Shown here in pieces: positions 1-9,956 of a DNA stretch of 64,000 nucleotides. The DNA is from Dipteris shenzhenensis (taxonomy: Eukaryota; Polypodiophyta; Polypodiopsida; Gleicheniales), in the NCBI GenBank assembly GCA_047967505.1, contig CM106538.1; one strand, given 5' to 3'. Numbering within the stretch: position 1 is the first letter of the stretch; each line of letters starts with the position of its first letter. A program made the translations under genes and the position numbers. The notes beneath the pieces were generated by a model, which was not told the DNA's origin, did no database searches, and saw only the letters and a list, made by a program, of their open reading frames with translations.

Positions 1-2
1 AA

Positions 3-1679
3 CAGGCTAGACAGCAGCCAAATCCGGAACATTTTGTTAGGAGGAGCACCCGTGTACAACGGCCTCTTGACAGGTTTGTTCCAGGAGCCAATAATGTGGC
101 TGATTTTATCATGCTGACAGATTGTGGTGAGCCTTCCAGCTTCAAGGAAGCTATGGGAAGAACAGAGAAAAGGAAGTGGGAGAAAGCCATGCAGTCAGAA
201 ATGGACTCCCTACTTCAAAATGATACATGGGACTTGGTGCAGCTACCTGCAGGCAGAAAGGTTTTGCCATGCAAGTGGGTTTACAAAGTCAAAGTGGATT
301 CAAATGCTTTACCGAGGTATAAGGCCAAATTGGTTGCCAAGGGATTTAAGCAGGAGAAGGGCATTGACTTTGATGAGATCTTTTCCCCTGTAGTCAAGAT
401 GACTACTTTGAGAGCAGTGTTAGCTCTTGTTGCTCATGAGGACATGGATTTATGTCAGATGGATGTGAAGACTGCTTTTCTTCACGGAGATCTCCATGAT
501 GAGATCTACATGAGTCAGCCAGAGGGATATGCTGTTAAAGGGAAAGAGCAGCTTGTGTGTAAGCTCAAGAGGAGCTTGTATGGACTCAAGCAGGCGCCAA
601 GAGAATGGTACAAGAAGTTTGATGCCTTCATGCAGTCCCAAGGGTATCATAGGTGTGAGACCGATCACTGCTTGTACACCAAACGGGCAAAGGAGGGCAG
701 TTTGATGCTACTCATTCTATATGTGGATGACATGCTGATTGCCAGCAAATCTCAGCAGGAGATTAGTGCTTTGAAGAAACAACTGCATAAGTCTTTTGAC
801 ATGAAAGACTTGGGTGATGCAAACCATATTCTTGGTATGCGGATTATTCGTGACAGGTCCAAGGGACTTTTGTTTCTGTCACAGAAGGAGTACATTGACA
901 AAGTACTGCATAGGTTTAAAATGGAGGGGGGGAAGTCTATTAGTACCCCGTTGCCTCCACATTTAAAACTCGGCAGTAAGGACAGCCCCAGATCAGATGA
1001 TGATAAGGCTGAAATGGCCAAGGTTCCGTATGCATCTGCAGTTGGTTCTTTGATGTATGCCATGGTTGCCACTCGTCCGGATATTGCTTTTGCGGTGGGA
1101 GTCATCAGCAGGTATATGGCAAATCCAGGCAAGCGGCACTAGGAAGCAGTGAAAGGCGTCTTGAGGTATCTCAAGGGTACCAAAGACTTGTGCATATGCT
1201 ATGGTAGGCAGGATGCATTGGTGCATGGTTTTACAGATTCAGACTATGCAGGGAATGCAGATAACCGGAAGTCTACTACCGGTTATATTTTCACATTTGC
1301 AGGAGGTGCTATATCATGGGTGTCTCGGTTGCAGAAATGCGTTGCACTGTCAACCACTGAAGCTGAATATGTTGCAGCCACTGAGGCTTGCAAGGAAGCA
1401 ATATGGCTTACTCCGCTGGTGGGAGATTTGGGCATTACAGGAGATATGCCAGTTTTGCATTGTGATAGTCAGAGTGCTATCATGTTGGCAAAGAATCCGG
1501 TCTTTCATCAGAAGACCAAGCACATAGATGTGAAATACCATTTCATCAGGGAGGTACTGGAAGACAAGCGACTTGAGCTTGTGAAGGTGCATACTGATGA
1601 TAATCCTGCAGATTTGCTCACTAAGAGCTTGCCTACAGAGCGGTTTGCACATTGCCGCCACATCATGGGATTAGGATGA
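3..1679 (+). pseudogene. Copia element 1, RT and RNase H end of pol (5' part outside window)
   Basis: This is the C-terminal part of a Ty1/Copia polyprotein; it reads in from the window edge in one frame. A basic linker with RRSTR is followed by the reverse transcriptase (NDTWDLV, PCKWVYK, TAFLHGDL, YGLKQAPREWY). The active site YVDDML lies near 721-735. The linker and RNase H follow, with TDSDYAG, ALSTTEAEY, HCDSQSAI and KHIDVKYHF. The only break I see is TAG at 1140-1142, exactly where the related element D has Trp in GKRHWEAV, so it is a single TGG-to-TAG change. The frame otherwise stays open to the TGA at 1677-1679. A purine-rich tract near 1769-1778 and an LTR follow directly. It would copy element RNA into DNA in virus-like particles. 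Copia assignment is certain; the lineage (Tnt1-like) is inferred. Confidence 0.93.
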
Positions 1680-1778
1680 GACCATTCTTATTTTATGGTC
1701 TTGTATACAGTAACTGTATATTGCTGTAATTTTTATTCTTTTCTCCCCTTTAGGCACATTGGCCTTTAGGTGGGAGGT

Positions 1779-2029
1779 TGTTGGGGTAAAGGCACATTGC
1801 CACCCTTTAAAATGTTATGACACCTATGACTGTCTTAAGACAGTCATAGGGTGAATCCCTAATCCTAATAAAACTCTTGAGTTTGTGGTGTGGCTCAACA
1901 CTTTACACACCCACACCTCTTGTGTCTCCCTCTCTCTCTCTGTCTCCATCGTTTCACTCCCCCTCTCTTTCCCTCTCAGAGACTTCTGGTCTCCGGGAAA
2001 AGGATCTGGAGTGATGTTCGGACCTAACA
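1779..2029 (+). repeat. 3' LTR of Copia element 1
   Basis: It starts TGTTGGGG directly after a polypurine tract and ends CTAACA, so it has TG...CA ends and is 251 bp long. The sequence to the right abruptly becomes minus-strand Gypsy gag, which marks the insertion edge. A perfect 28-bp palindrome lies at 1823-1850. A pyrimidine-rich CTCTCT tract follows near 1925-1975. The partner 5' LTR is outside the window. Confidence 0.85.
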
Positions 2030-2288
2030 TTGAAGCCATGGCATCCACATGTGTGAGCGCCTGAACAATGCTAGTCAAAAGTGTGAGCATAGTCTGAATC
2101 CCTTGGAGTTGCTGTGTCAACCCCGTTTGATTCGTGTTAACTTGCTCAAACTTTCCATCAAGAGCAATGGTGAATTCAGTGAAGGCTTTTTTCGTAATCA
2201 GACCATTGTAGAGACCCTGGTCATCCTCCGCATGGTAGTTGATATCTTGATCTCCCATCGCAAGCGCGGGGTCTACTGAATCAGCCAT
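2030..2288 (-). pseudogene. Gypsy element 1, N-terminal gag fragment
   Basis: A minus-strand frame starts at ATG 2288-2286 (MADSVDPALAMGDQD) and runs about 86 codons before the Copia LTR cuts it at 2029/2030. The protein is acidic and helical, with a Gln/Thr-rich stretch (TGLTQQLQGIQTML), as in many Gypsy gag N termini. No zinc knuckle is reached. The assignment rests mainly on position: an LTR of the Gypsy 2 family lies just upstream (2741-3148) in the right orientation with a leader between. The remainder of this Gypsy would lie left of the window, beyond Copia element 1. Confidence 0.55.
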
Positions 2289-2740
2289 ATCTGAAACCTG
2301 ATCTGATGAAGGGAGTGAACTTAGAGAAGTGACAGGTGGGATCGGAGCTTGAAGGAGAGTGGAGCAGAATGAAAAAACTGTCCCGATAGGAGGTGACGAA
2401 AGAGAAGAGGCTGGCCAATAAAAGAGGTACAAAGCTGACGATCAGCTCGAGTCAGTGAACCCTGAGACTCAGGCTGCTGGCCCCGCTGCTGGCTGTGCTG
2501 TACGGAAGTTTGCTGCAAGCCGTACCTAGGTGACGAAATCCGCCAGGGGTGTGGAGGGGTCTTCTTGTGCGCACTAGCATAAGCTGAGGCAGAACTATGG
2601 TCTCGCCAGGCTATAACGTAGAAGGTACAGCTTTTAGAAAGCTATGCTTTCTAAGAAAGCCCACCCTCCCAAACTTGGAGGGTTGGTGCTTTTTTTAGCA
2701 TGCACACTGTCCCAAACTTGGAGGGTTGGTGCTTTTTTTA
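2289..2740 (-). other. Gypsy 1 leader with a 30-bp direct repeat
   Basis: Untranslated leader between the Gypsy 1 5' LTR and gag. Two identical 30-bp copies (CCCAAACTTGGAGGG... ending in a T7 run) lie at 2668-2697 and 2711-2740, 43 bp apart start to start. A short hairpin (TAGAAAGC, three-base loop, GCTTTCTA) lies at 2635-2653. I see no clear tRNA primer site, possibly because this segment replaces the normal LTR end. Confidence 0.5.
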
Positions 2741-3148
2741 ATCAGGAGATGTCCCCTCTGAGCCACGAGCTGAGCTACTGGCACGAACTCCCAACCATAT
2801 CCTAACTAGCCTGGTGTCCCATACCACTAGGTGACACTGTGAAGCCTGGGATCTGCTGCTGGGCCTTGGGCTACGCTATGATGCAGGCGCGTGTTCGCGA
2901 CTCAATCCAGGATCAAACCTAGCACCTGGGAACGAAACTTGCTCCCATCGGCTCACTGAGAAATGAACCTTTGGGCCCCTTATATAGACTCGGGCCCCAA
3001 GCGCCAAAAATAGCGAAGACCTCTAACTGGTTCGTACCCTTGCCACTCAACCCGAGAATCAAGCCTGCCTAGCTCTAAGCCTCCCCAGGCTACTTGAGCT
3101 AGTCTTGTGTACCCAGTACACGTCGGATATCAATCCGTGCGCATGACA
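2741..3148 (-). repeat. 5' LTR of Gypsy element 1
   Basis: On the minus strand it starts TGTCATGCGCACGG at 3148. It then matches the LTR at 18388-18790 almost throughout, including the TATA box (TATATAAGG, plus coordinates about 2979-2987), the GTGTACTGGGTACAC block and the closing GGGGACATCTCCTGATT. Similarity stops at 2741, where the leader repeat begins, so the last 20 or so bases of the LTR appear to be lost. Confidence 0.8.
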
Positions 3149-3620
3149 CTCCGTGAGCCAAGCCAACATCCCCCACGTGAAATTGGTGCTCGTACTTAGC
3201 GTGCTAGCAGCAATCCTGAAGGACACCAGCCATATCCGTTGTGTGACAGGGCAACCCTTAAGACGGTGCAGGATCGTCTCCAGAACTCCATCCACACAAT
3301 CATGGCATCTGCCATCTATTCTTATCTGCTCTAGCCAAGGGCCGATGGGCAGGCCCCCATGCGCCAACAGCTAGAAGAAATAAGAAATCTTCCACAGGCG
3401 CACACTCGTCTAAAGGCAAGGCCAAAAGCAACCTATGACCTCTCTCAGAACATCTTGCTCTAGCCAGTGATGTTCCCTCGTGAGGGACCATCTTGCTGCC
3501 TCAAGCTGTAAACAGCGCCGAATACGAGTAGTCTACGAGAAGGAGACCTCCTCCACCCGGTCCGAATGCCCTATGCGGGCGGGCCAAAGCCGCTCCCATG
3601 GGTCCCATTGAATGTCACAT
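3149..3620 (-). pseudogene. LINE ORF2 C-terminal fragment with RT zinc-binding domain
   Basis: The minus strand shows the cysteine motif found after the reverse transcriptase of plant non-LTR elements (zf-RVT). CHDC is followed by ETILHRLKGCPVTQRIW, giving C-x2-C...H-x4-C, at about 3235-3310. Upstream residues (GPWLEQIRIDGR) fit the usual leader to this domain, although frames change near 3370 and 3490. The fragment is cut at 3148/3149 by the Gypsy 1 LTR inside the WGMLAWLTE stretch. It lacks the RT and endonuclease. It is on the same strand as the LINE ORF1 and endonuclease remnant at 19640-21480, so the two could be ends of one interrupted LINE, but that is not shown. Confidence 0.6.
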
Positions 3621-4533
3621 AAAGGTCTGCCCTCCTAAATCCATAAGCACCACACTGTTCCCTTCGAGGTCGATAAGTCTATGGAGGGGTCGCTGTACCA
3701 GGTCCTGTCCATGCGGCCCACAATCCTGATCCTCTGCCACTCTAAAGGCCTTATGGTATTGGAGGGGTTTTGTGGGAAATTGTATTTGAAAGATCATAGT
3801 GGTAGGGAGAGAAACAAGCTAACACTAGGAATGGAAAGGAAAGATAACAAGCATAATGGAAATGAATGGAAAGAAAATGAAAGCAATGGACAAGTACTCA
3901 CATGATACCAAAGAGCTTGATGTTGATTGATATTGTAGACAATAGACAAGTACAACACTATATAGTGTGCCACCAAACTCTAGAAAGTCACAATGTCTAT
4001 GGGATATCTCCAAATATGACACATGGCATGTCTAGGACTCACTAGACTATAAAACACCCCTAGACCACCTCGAACACTCATTTTAGACTCACTTTGGCTT
4101 CATATTCCAACACCCCCCTATGAAGGTAAGGTGAGAGACTACTCGAATGGAACAAAGAATAGAACATGACAATGACGGTCTAAGTGAGGGACTATTGGAA
4201 TGGAACCAAGAATAGAGCATGACAATGACGGTCATCAAACTGTGCACCCTATGTAACTTAGAGGCTAATGTCTGAGCGTGTTCAGAGGTTGATCCAAGCA
4301 CTCTCATAGCTTGGGACTCAACATGCTCAGAGGCTCACATTATAGCATGGCTACATGACCAGCTCATAGGTCTAGGAATACACCACCATCCTGGAACTCG
4401 GCCAGGCCTGATAACAAGACCTATCAAAGCCAATACATGGCTCCTACAATACATCCCCCTCTAAACCTATCAAAGCCAATACATATGGCTCCCACAGTAC
4501 ATCCTCCCTTGGCTTCATAGCATGACATGTTAG
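3621..4533 (-). mobile_element. LTR-like fragment with tandem duplications
   Basis: No gene is visible. Read on the minus strand, a G-run (TAGGGGGG) directly precedes TGTTGGAATATGAAGCC at 4112, like a polypurine tract and LTR start. A TATA-like CTATATAG lies near 3958-3966 and TTTGGTATCA near 3902-3911. An LTR covering roughly 3915-4112 is therefore plausible, with the far end unresolved. Two-copy tandem repeats occur at 4131-4180 and 4184-4233 (period 53), and near 4420-4457 and 4467-4505. Copia A's 3' LTR was inserted to the right of this material. Confidence 0.35.
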
Positions 4534-4807
4534 TGTGAGTACTAAGGGAGAGAGAGCAGAGTGTGTGAGCAGGAGAGTAAGAGAGTAGGAGAGTGAGAGC
4601 TGAAAGCAATAGTTGCAATAGAAGAGTGTGATACAACTGAAGAGTGGGATAGGTTTTGTCTAAGTGACAAAACCTTATCCTTCACTAACCGTAGTCAGTG
4701 AACTAACTGTGGTTAGGGAAAAAAACCTCTAAAATGAGGGAAAAGTGCCCCTAACCTACTTATTACATTACATTGGTCACTGCTAAATTATAACAATAAT
4801 TCTAACA
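4534..4807 (-). repeat. 3' LTR of Copia A
   Basis: On the minus strand it begins TGTTAGAATTATTG directly after the G-run GCAGGGGGG (polypurine tract) and ends CTCACA: 274 bp with TG...CA ends. It matches the LTRs at 11094-11365 and 14935-15194. By eye it is nearer to 14935-15194: both share TTATTACATTACATTGG and CAATAATTCTAACA, where the LTR at 11094 differs. An internal GA-rich tract and paired TTAGTTCACTAAC-type blocks are conserved in all three. Confidence 0.88.
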
Positions 4808-6429
4808 CCCCCCTGCAGTGCCAATGTCATGTACAAGGAAATGATCAATCACCAAAAGGAATAAGTTCAGGGCATTGCGAAATGCCTCAAACTTTTCACA
4901 TGGAAGTGCTTTGGTGAAAATGTCTGCAACATTGTCATGTGTTGACACATAGATCATACTGATCTCTCCTGCATGCAACTTCTCTCTGACGTAGTGATAG
5001 TGAACCTCAATGTGCTTCGTGCGAGCATGAAACATAGGATTCTTTGCCACTGCAATAGCACTCTGACTATCAGTGAGAATTGGAGAAGGACCCTCCAATG
5101 AAAGATGAAGATCAGCAAATAAACGACGCAGCCAAACACATTCAACTGTCGCTGTGAAAGCTGCCCTGTACTCAGCTTCACATAAGGAGGTAGCCATTGT
5201 AGACTGTTTCTTGCTCAACCAAGAAATACAAGCTTTGCCCAAAAAGGAACAATTGCCACTTGTGGATTGCCTAGTGTCATAGTCTCCAGCCCAATCTGAG
5301 TCACTGTAGGCATGCATCTGCAAGTCACCCCCCCTCGGAAACATCAAGCCAAAAGACTTGGTACCTTGCAAGTAACGGAAGATGCGTTTTACAGCCTGCC
5401 AATGCATAGTCTTTGGGCTGTGCATATACCTGCTCACCTGAGAAACTGCAAACTGAATATCAGGTTGTGTATTGTAGAGATAAATGAGGCATCCAACAGC
5501 CTGACTATAGAGTGTGACATCAATTGATTCACCTGCATCATGCATTGTAAGCTTCAGCCCCTGGGAGTAGCTATGGGCTTACAATCCTGCATGTTGAATC
5601 TGTCCAAGAGTTTCTGCACATACTTGGATTGAGACATAACGATGCCACTTTTCTTTTGAGTGAACTGGATCCCCAAATAAAAGTGTAGCAGCCCCAAATC
5701 TGACATGTCAAAAGTGGTCTGCAATTCAGCTTTGAAATCTGCAATATTATCCTCATTTGACCCTGTGAGCAGTAAGTCATCTACATAAAGAATGATGACT
5801 AAAATATCCCCCCCATCCTTCTTGATGTAGAGGGTGCTCTCAGTTGGACTATTGTGCAGCCCCTTGCTGGTCAAAAAGGCATGAATTTTGGCATACCATG
5901 CATGTGGGGCTTGTTTCAGCCCATACAAAGCTTTATTCAGATTGCATACCTGAAGTGCATTTTCTGAAATTTGAAAGCCCGGAGGTTGTTTGACATAAAC
6001 CTCTTCCAACAAGTCTCCATTAAGGAAAGCTGTTTTAATGTCCAACTGATGAACATTCCATTCAAAATTTGCAGCCATGGCTATAACTAATCGGATGGTT
6101 GTCATTCTGGATGTAGGAGCAAAAGTCTCCTCATAGTCTATGCCCTTTTTCTGAGCATATCCTTTTGCAACCAGCCTTGCCTTGTACCGATCAATGGACC
6201 CATCTGGCTTTCTTTTGACTTTGAAAACCCACCGTGTACCTATGGCATGTTTACCTAGTGGCAAATCCACAACTTCCCATGTCTGATTTTTTTGAATGGA
6301 CTGCAATTCATCGTGCATGGCATTCATCCAATGCACATTATCCTGTGCTGCTTCAAATGTCTCAGGCTCCTCCTCATCAAGAAGAGTACTTGCATAAGCT
6401 GATTCAACTGAGAGAGCTCCCCCCCCCAT
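4808..6429 (-). pseudogene. Copia A reverse transcriptase and RNase H
   Basis: The minus strand encodes a nearly complete Copia RT (6429 down to about 5554: NQTWEVVDLP, GTRWVFKVK, TAFLNGDLLEE, YGLKQAPHAWY, active site LYVDDLLLTG) and RNase H (about 5545 down to 4808: YSDSDWAGDYD, STSGNCSFLG, SLCEAEYRAA, TDSQSAIAVAKN, KHIEVHYHYVRE, DIFTKALP). A one-base frameshift separates RT from RNase H near 5550. A second frameshift lies in the run of nine C at 6419-6427, where RT loses frame with the integrase. Catalytic residues look intact in both domains. The reading frame ends in the polypurine tract before the LTR. It is a decayed copy, but the breaks are few. Confidence 0.9.
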
Positions 6430-7323
6430 GCCTTACCTCACTACGAGTTGTGCCAGGTAATGGAGCATCAATTTTACTCTCCCTGAAAGTTTGTAACAAC
6501 CAATTTGGAACTGTTTTTGCTGCATGTATGTCTGCAATTTCTTGCTGAACAACCTCTTCCACTGCTTGTGGAGGTGGTAAGACATCCTGTGGCTGAATCG
6601 GAGCATGTGGAGGTATCTGTAAATTATGATTTGCATCAGATATATCAGCAGGGGAACCCAAGGCAATGGGTAGTAATCCCTCAAAGACATCATCGGAAGA
6701 AGTAGGCATATCAAATTCAGCTTGAGTGTGAGCTGAATTTTCTGAAAATATAACATCTCTACTGACAATAATCTTGCGTGTGACAGGATTGTAGAGGTAG
6801 TAGCCCTTGCTCTCTGCACTGTACCCAACAAAAATGCATTTGATTGCCTTATCAGACAACTTATGCCGAAACTCAACGGGCACATGAGCATATGCAAGGC
6901 ATCCAAAAACACGAAAATCATCCACAGAAGGCTTTCTCCCTTTCCAAACTTCATAGGGAGTCTTGGTCTTCAAAGCTTTTGTGGGAGCACGATTCAAAAC
7001 ATAATTGGCACACATGAGACCTTCAAGCCAAAATTTGTGAGGCAATTTTTTGCTTTTTAGCATGCATCTATCCATCTCCATAAGAGTACTATTTTTCCTC
7101 TCAGCTTTGCCATTTTGCTAGGGGTTAGCCTCACTGTAAGCTGATGTGCAATGCCCTTGTCTTTCAAAAATATATCAAAATCTGTAGACAAATTCTCTGC
7201 TAGTCTTTTCTCATACATGTCAAGCTGAAAAAGACCACGTAACAAAGTGCCAGACAATCTCAAGGCATAGTCATTCTCTCTCTCATGGACTGCACACTTG
7301 TCATCTTCAAAAATGACCTGAAA
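6430..7323 (-). pseudogene. Copia A integrase remnant (core deleted)
   Basis: After the protease, the frame reads GTLLRGLFQLDMYEKRLAE and then jumps directly to STDFDIFLKDKGI. The zinc-binding HHCC region and the part of the catalytic core with the first two Asp residues are absent; a family member would have several hundred bases here. The C-terminal integrase is present: NYVLNRAPTKALKTKTPYE, FRVFGCLAYAHVP, CIFVGYSAESKGYYLYN, SRDVIFSE. Compared with unit C, one base is missing in the TP(Q)QNGKAER segment near 7119, which shifts frame. Without the core this copy could not integrate itself. Confidence 0.82.
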
Positions 7324-8718
7324 TCAAGCTTTGTTAAGAGTGGACACTGAAAGTAGATTGTTTGTGATACCAGGCACATACAAGACATCAGAAATTTTGA
7401 ATGTTGAGCCATCAATGGCTGTAAGTTCAACTTCTCCTGTACCACGAACTGAATAGGAGTTGTTGGCACATGTGACCTTTTTACCAACGGGAGGTGGATG
7501 CAGAGATGTGAAAAGACACTTCCTGGAAGTGATATGCTTTGGGGCACCGCTATCAAAATACCATGTATTTAGTGTCTCATTGACACTGAAAGCTGATGCA
7601 TCCTTGGAAGGATCATAACTGCATGTCAGAAAAGCATAAGAGTCATCATTACAAGTGGCTGTAATATCCGGAGCAGCCAACTTAGAGTCTGAAATGCAAG
7701 ACAAGAAGGCATAGTCGTGTTCTACAAAGTTGGCTGTAGCTTCCTCATTGTCAGATGCATGAGGAGCTGAATCTGAAACAGCCATACCGGAGCTGTTTTT
7801 CTTTTCTTTTGCAAGCCTCTTCTTGCATTCTCCAATGTAATGACCTGGCTTTTTGCAGTAATGACATATACCCTTCTTCTTGGGCTTACCTGCATCACCC
7901 TTAGCCTTTTGAGAAGGCTGTCCTAAACCACTGGAAGGCTGATTTGCTGATGTCTTTGCTTGTCCCTTTCCTTTAGGCTTGAATTTTGAAAGCATGGCAT
8001 GTTCACCTGTTCGTGAAGCCATGTTTTTCTTGGTCTGCTCTTCCTGCAACAGAAGTCCTATCGACTTGTGAAATTTGAGAGGATTTGCACCCCCCCTCAA
8101 TGACAAATTTAGAGAGGTATGAAAGCTGAGATAAGACTCAGGAAGAGAATTCATAGTGGTAATCATCTCTGAATCAGGAATGATCTCATCAATATTCAGC
8201 AATTGCTCTCGTAAATCCTGTAGCTTTGTGAGGTGCACTGACATGGAATCACCCTCTTCCATATGTGTATGAGACAATTCTCTTTTCAAAAAAAACACCC
8301 TGGCATCATTCTGAGCTGCATACATGCTCTCCAAAATATCCCATGCTGCCTTTGAGGTCTTACACGACCGGATATGCGGAATGATGAATCTTTTCACTGA
8401 AAGAGAAATACACGACAAAGCTAAAGCATCACGTGAATCCCATCTCTTTTGCTCTGGAGTAGTAGCTATAGCTACACCAATAACTTGTCCTCCTGCAGCT
8501 GTACCCTGTGCACGACCTCTGCCTCCTCCTTGCTGGGAAGGGGTATTAGGTGCCACATTTGCTGGCCGGATCTCATCCCCATTTACATAGTCCCACAAAT
8601 TACGGGAAATCAGAATGTTGCGTACCATAAAACTCGAGAGGGAGTAGTTGGTATCATCCAGCTTATCCTCTTGTGAGAGACCACTGAACTGGAAATCATT
8701 CTGATTTTGCTGGGCCAT
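7324..8718 (-). pseudogene. Copia A gag and protease
   Basis: Starts at ATG 8718-8716 (MAQQNQNDFQF), the same start seen in units B and C, although the frame is open further upstream. Order of parts: Copia gag domain (NYSLSSFMVRNIL...LWDYV, RWDSRDALALSCI, AAWDILESMY, LREQLLNIDEIIPDSEM), a basic linker, zinc knuckle CHYCKKPGHYIGEC near 7825-7866, then aspartic protease with WYFDSGAPKHITS near 7520-7560 and the downstream VLYVPGITNNLLSVS. TGA at 7326-7324 replaces the Gly codon that unit C retains (LNRAGFQV). The gag is otherwise open over about 465 codons. It would form the particle and process the polyprotein. Confidence 0.9.
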
Positions 8719-9397
8719 GTCTGAGAAAGAAAATACAGCAAATGCAAATCTGAATTCCCTTGTTGGGAATGGAGTGCACAATTCCCAAAAAAAAATACAG
8801 CCAAACACTGGCTGAAAATGCAACTCAAATCTCAGTAATGTCTCTGTCAGAAATCTACAAGAGCATCCAATCTCTCCCAAAACCTGCCAAAAGTGCTTCA
8901 AAACACTTACAAAAAGGCAGTGTGAACTGAAACCTGCAAAATTGCTCTCCCAACACAAAAGCCCCAATTTGTGGCTTGAAATTGTTACTAGAAAGGGGCA
9001 AATTGCCTGAAAGCCCCAAAAATGCAAGAAATTGCAGTGTGAAGCAAAAAGCTCCAAATTTTTGCAAGAAATTGCAACTCAAAAAAGGGGCAAATTGACT
9101 GAAAGCCCCAATTTGCAATTTATCTGCAAAAGGAGTAAATTCTACTGCCAATGTGCTCAAATGCGACTCAATCTAAGTCCAAAAAACCTACAAAGTTCCC
9201 AAATTGCTCTTCTTCTGGAAAGCAAAAACCTGCAAAGTAATCCTGAAAGAAAAACTGCAAGGAAAACCTGCACAAAGTGCAGACACCAACGAAGGGTACA
9301 ACGCCAACGAAAGGTACAAGGGCCCAATTGTACGGACGACTGATGCCCAACAGTACGGATTTGCAGCAACAGTACGGATTGTACGGAAGATGCTTGA
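8719..9397 (-). other. Copia A leader, truncated
   Basis: Untranslated leader of unit A. On the plus strand it carries repeated AAAGCCCCAATTTG / TTGCAAATT blocks (about 8950-9130) and then the beginning of a GTACGG-rich stretch (about 9330-9385). At about 9397 it stops abruptly and the gag of unit B begins. There is no LTR or primer site, so the 5' half of this leader is missing. Confidence 0.7.
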
Positions 9398-9956
9398 TAG
9401 TAATCATCTCTGAATCAGGAATAATCTCATCTATGCTCAATAATTGCTCTCTGAGATCTTGTAGCTTTGTGAGGTGGACTGACATGGAGTCACCCTCTTC
9501 CATATGTGTATTACTTAACTCTCTTTTCAAGAAAGATACCCTTGCATCATTCCGGGCTGCATACATGCTTTCTAAAATAACCCACGCTGCCTTCAAGGTC
9601 TTACACGACCGGATATGCGGAATGATAAATCTTTTCACTGAAAGAGAGATGCATGACAAAGCTAAGGCATCCCGTGAATCCCATCTTTTCTGCTCTGGAG
9701 TAGTGGCTATAGCTGCACCGACAACTTGTTCTGCAGCTGCACCCTGTGCACGACCTCTTCCACCTCCTTGCTGAGGAGGGGTATTAGGTGCCATACCTGC
9801 TGGTCGGATCTCACCCCCATTCACATAATCCCATAAATTGCGAGAAATCAGAATATTGCGTACCATAAAACTCCAGAGGGAGTAGTTGGTACCATCCAAC
9901 TTGTCTTCCTGTGAAAGACCACCGAACTGGAAGTCATTCTGATTTTGCTGGGCCAT
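9398..9956 (-). pseudogene. Copia B partial gag (second gag copy)
   Basis: Starts at ATG 9956-9954 (MAQQNQNDFQFGGLSQEDKL) and covers only the N-terminal gag domain to IIPDSEMIT, about 187 codons. The next base belongs to the leader of unit A. It matches unit A gag with scattered differences (for example GGEIRPAGM and NTHMEEGD). No frameshift is visible inside it. Its own 5' LTR and complete leader lie upstream at 9957-11365, so this is the 5' end of a separate unit fused to unit A. Confidence 0.88.

Noticed and set aside
8719-9057. N-terminal extension of Copia A gag upstream of MAQQNQ
   Set aside because: Units B and C start at the same MAQQNQ methionine and their upstream DNA is leader with motif arrays; the extension is Phe/Cys-rich and a by-product of the GCCCCAAA repeats.
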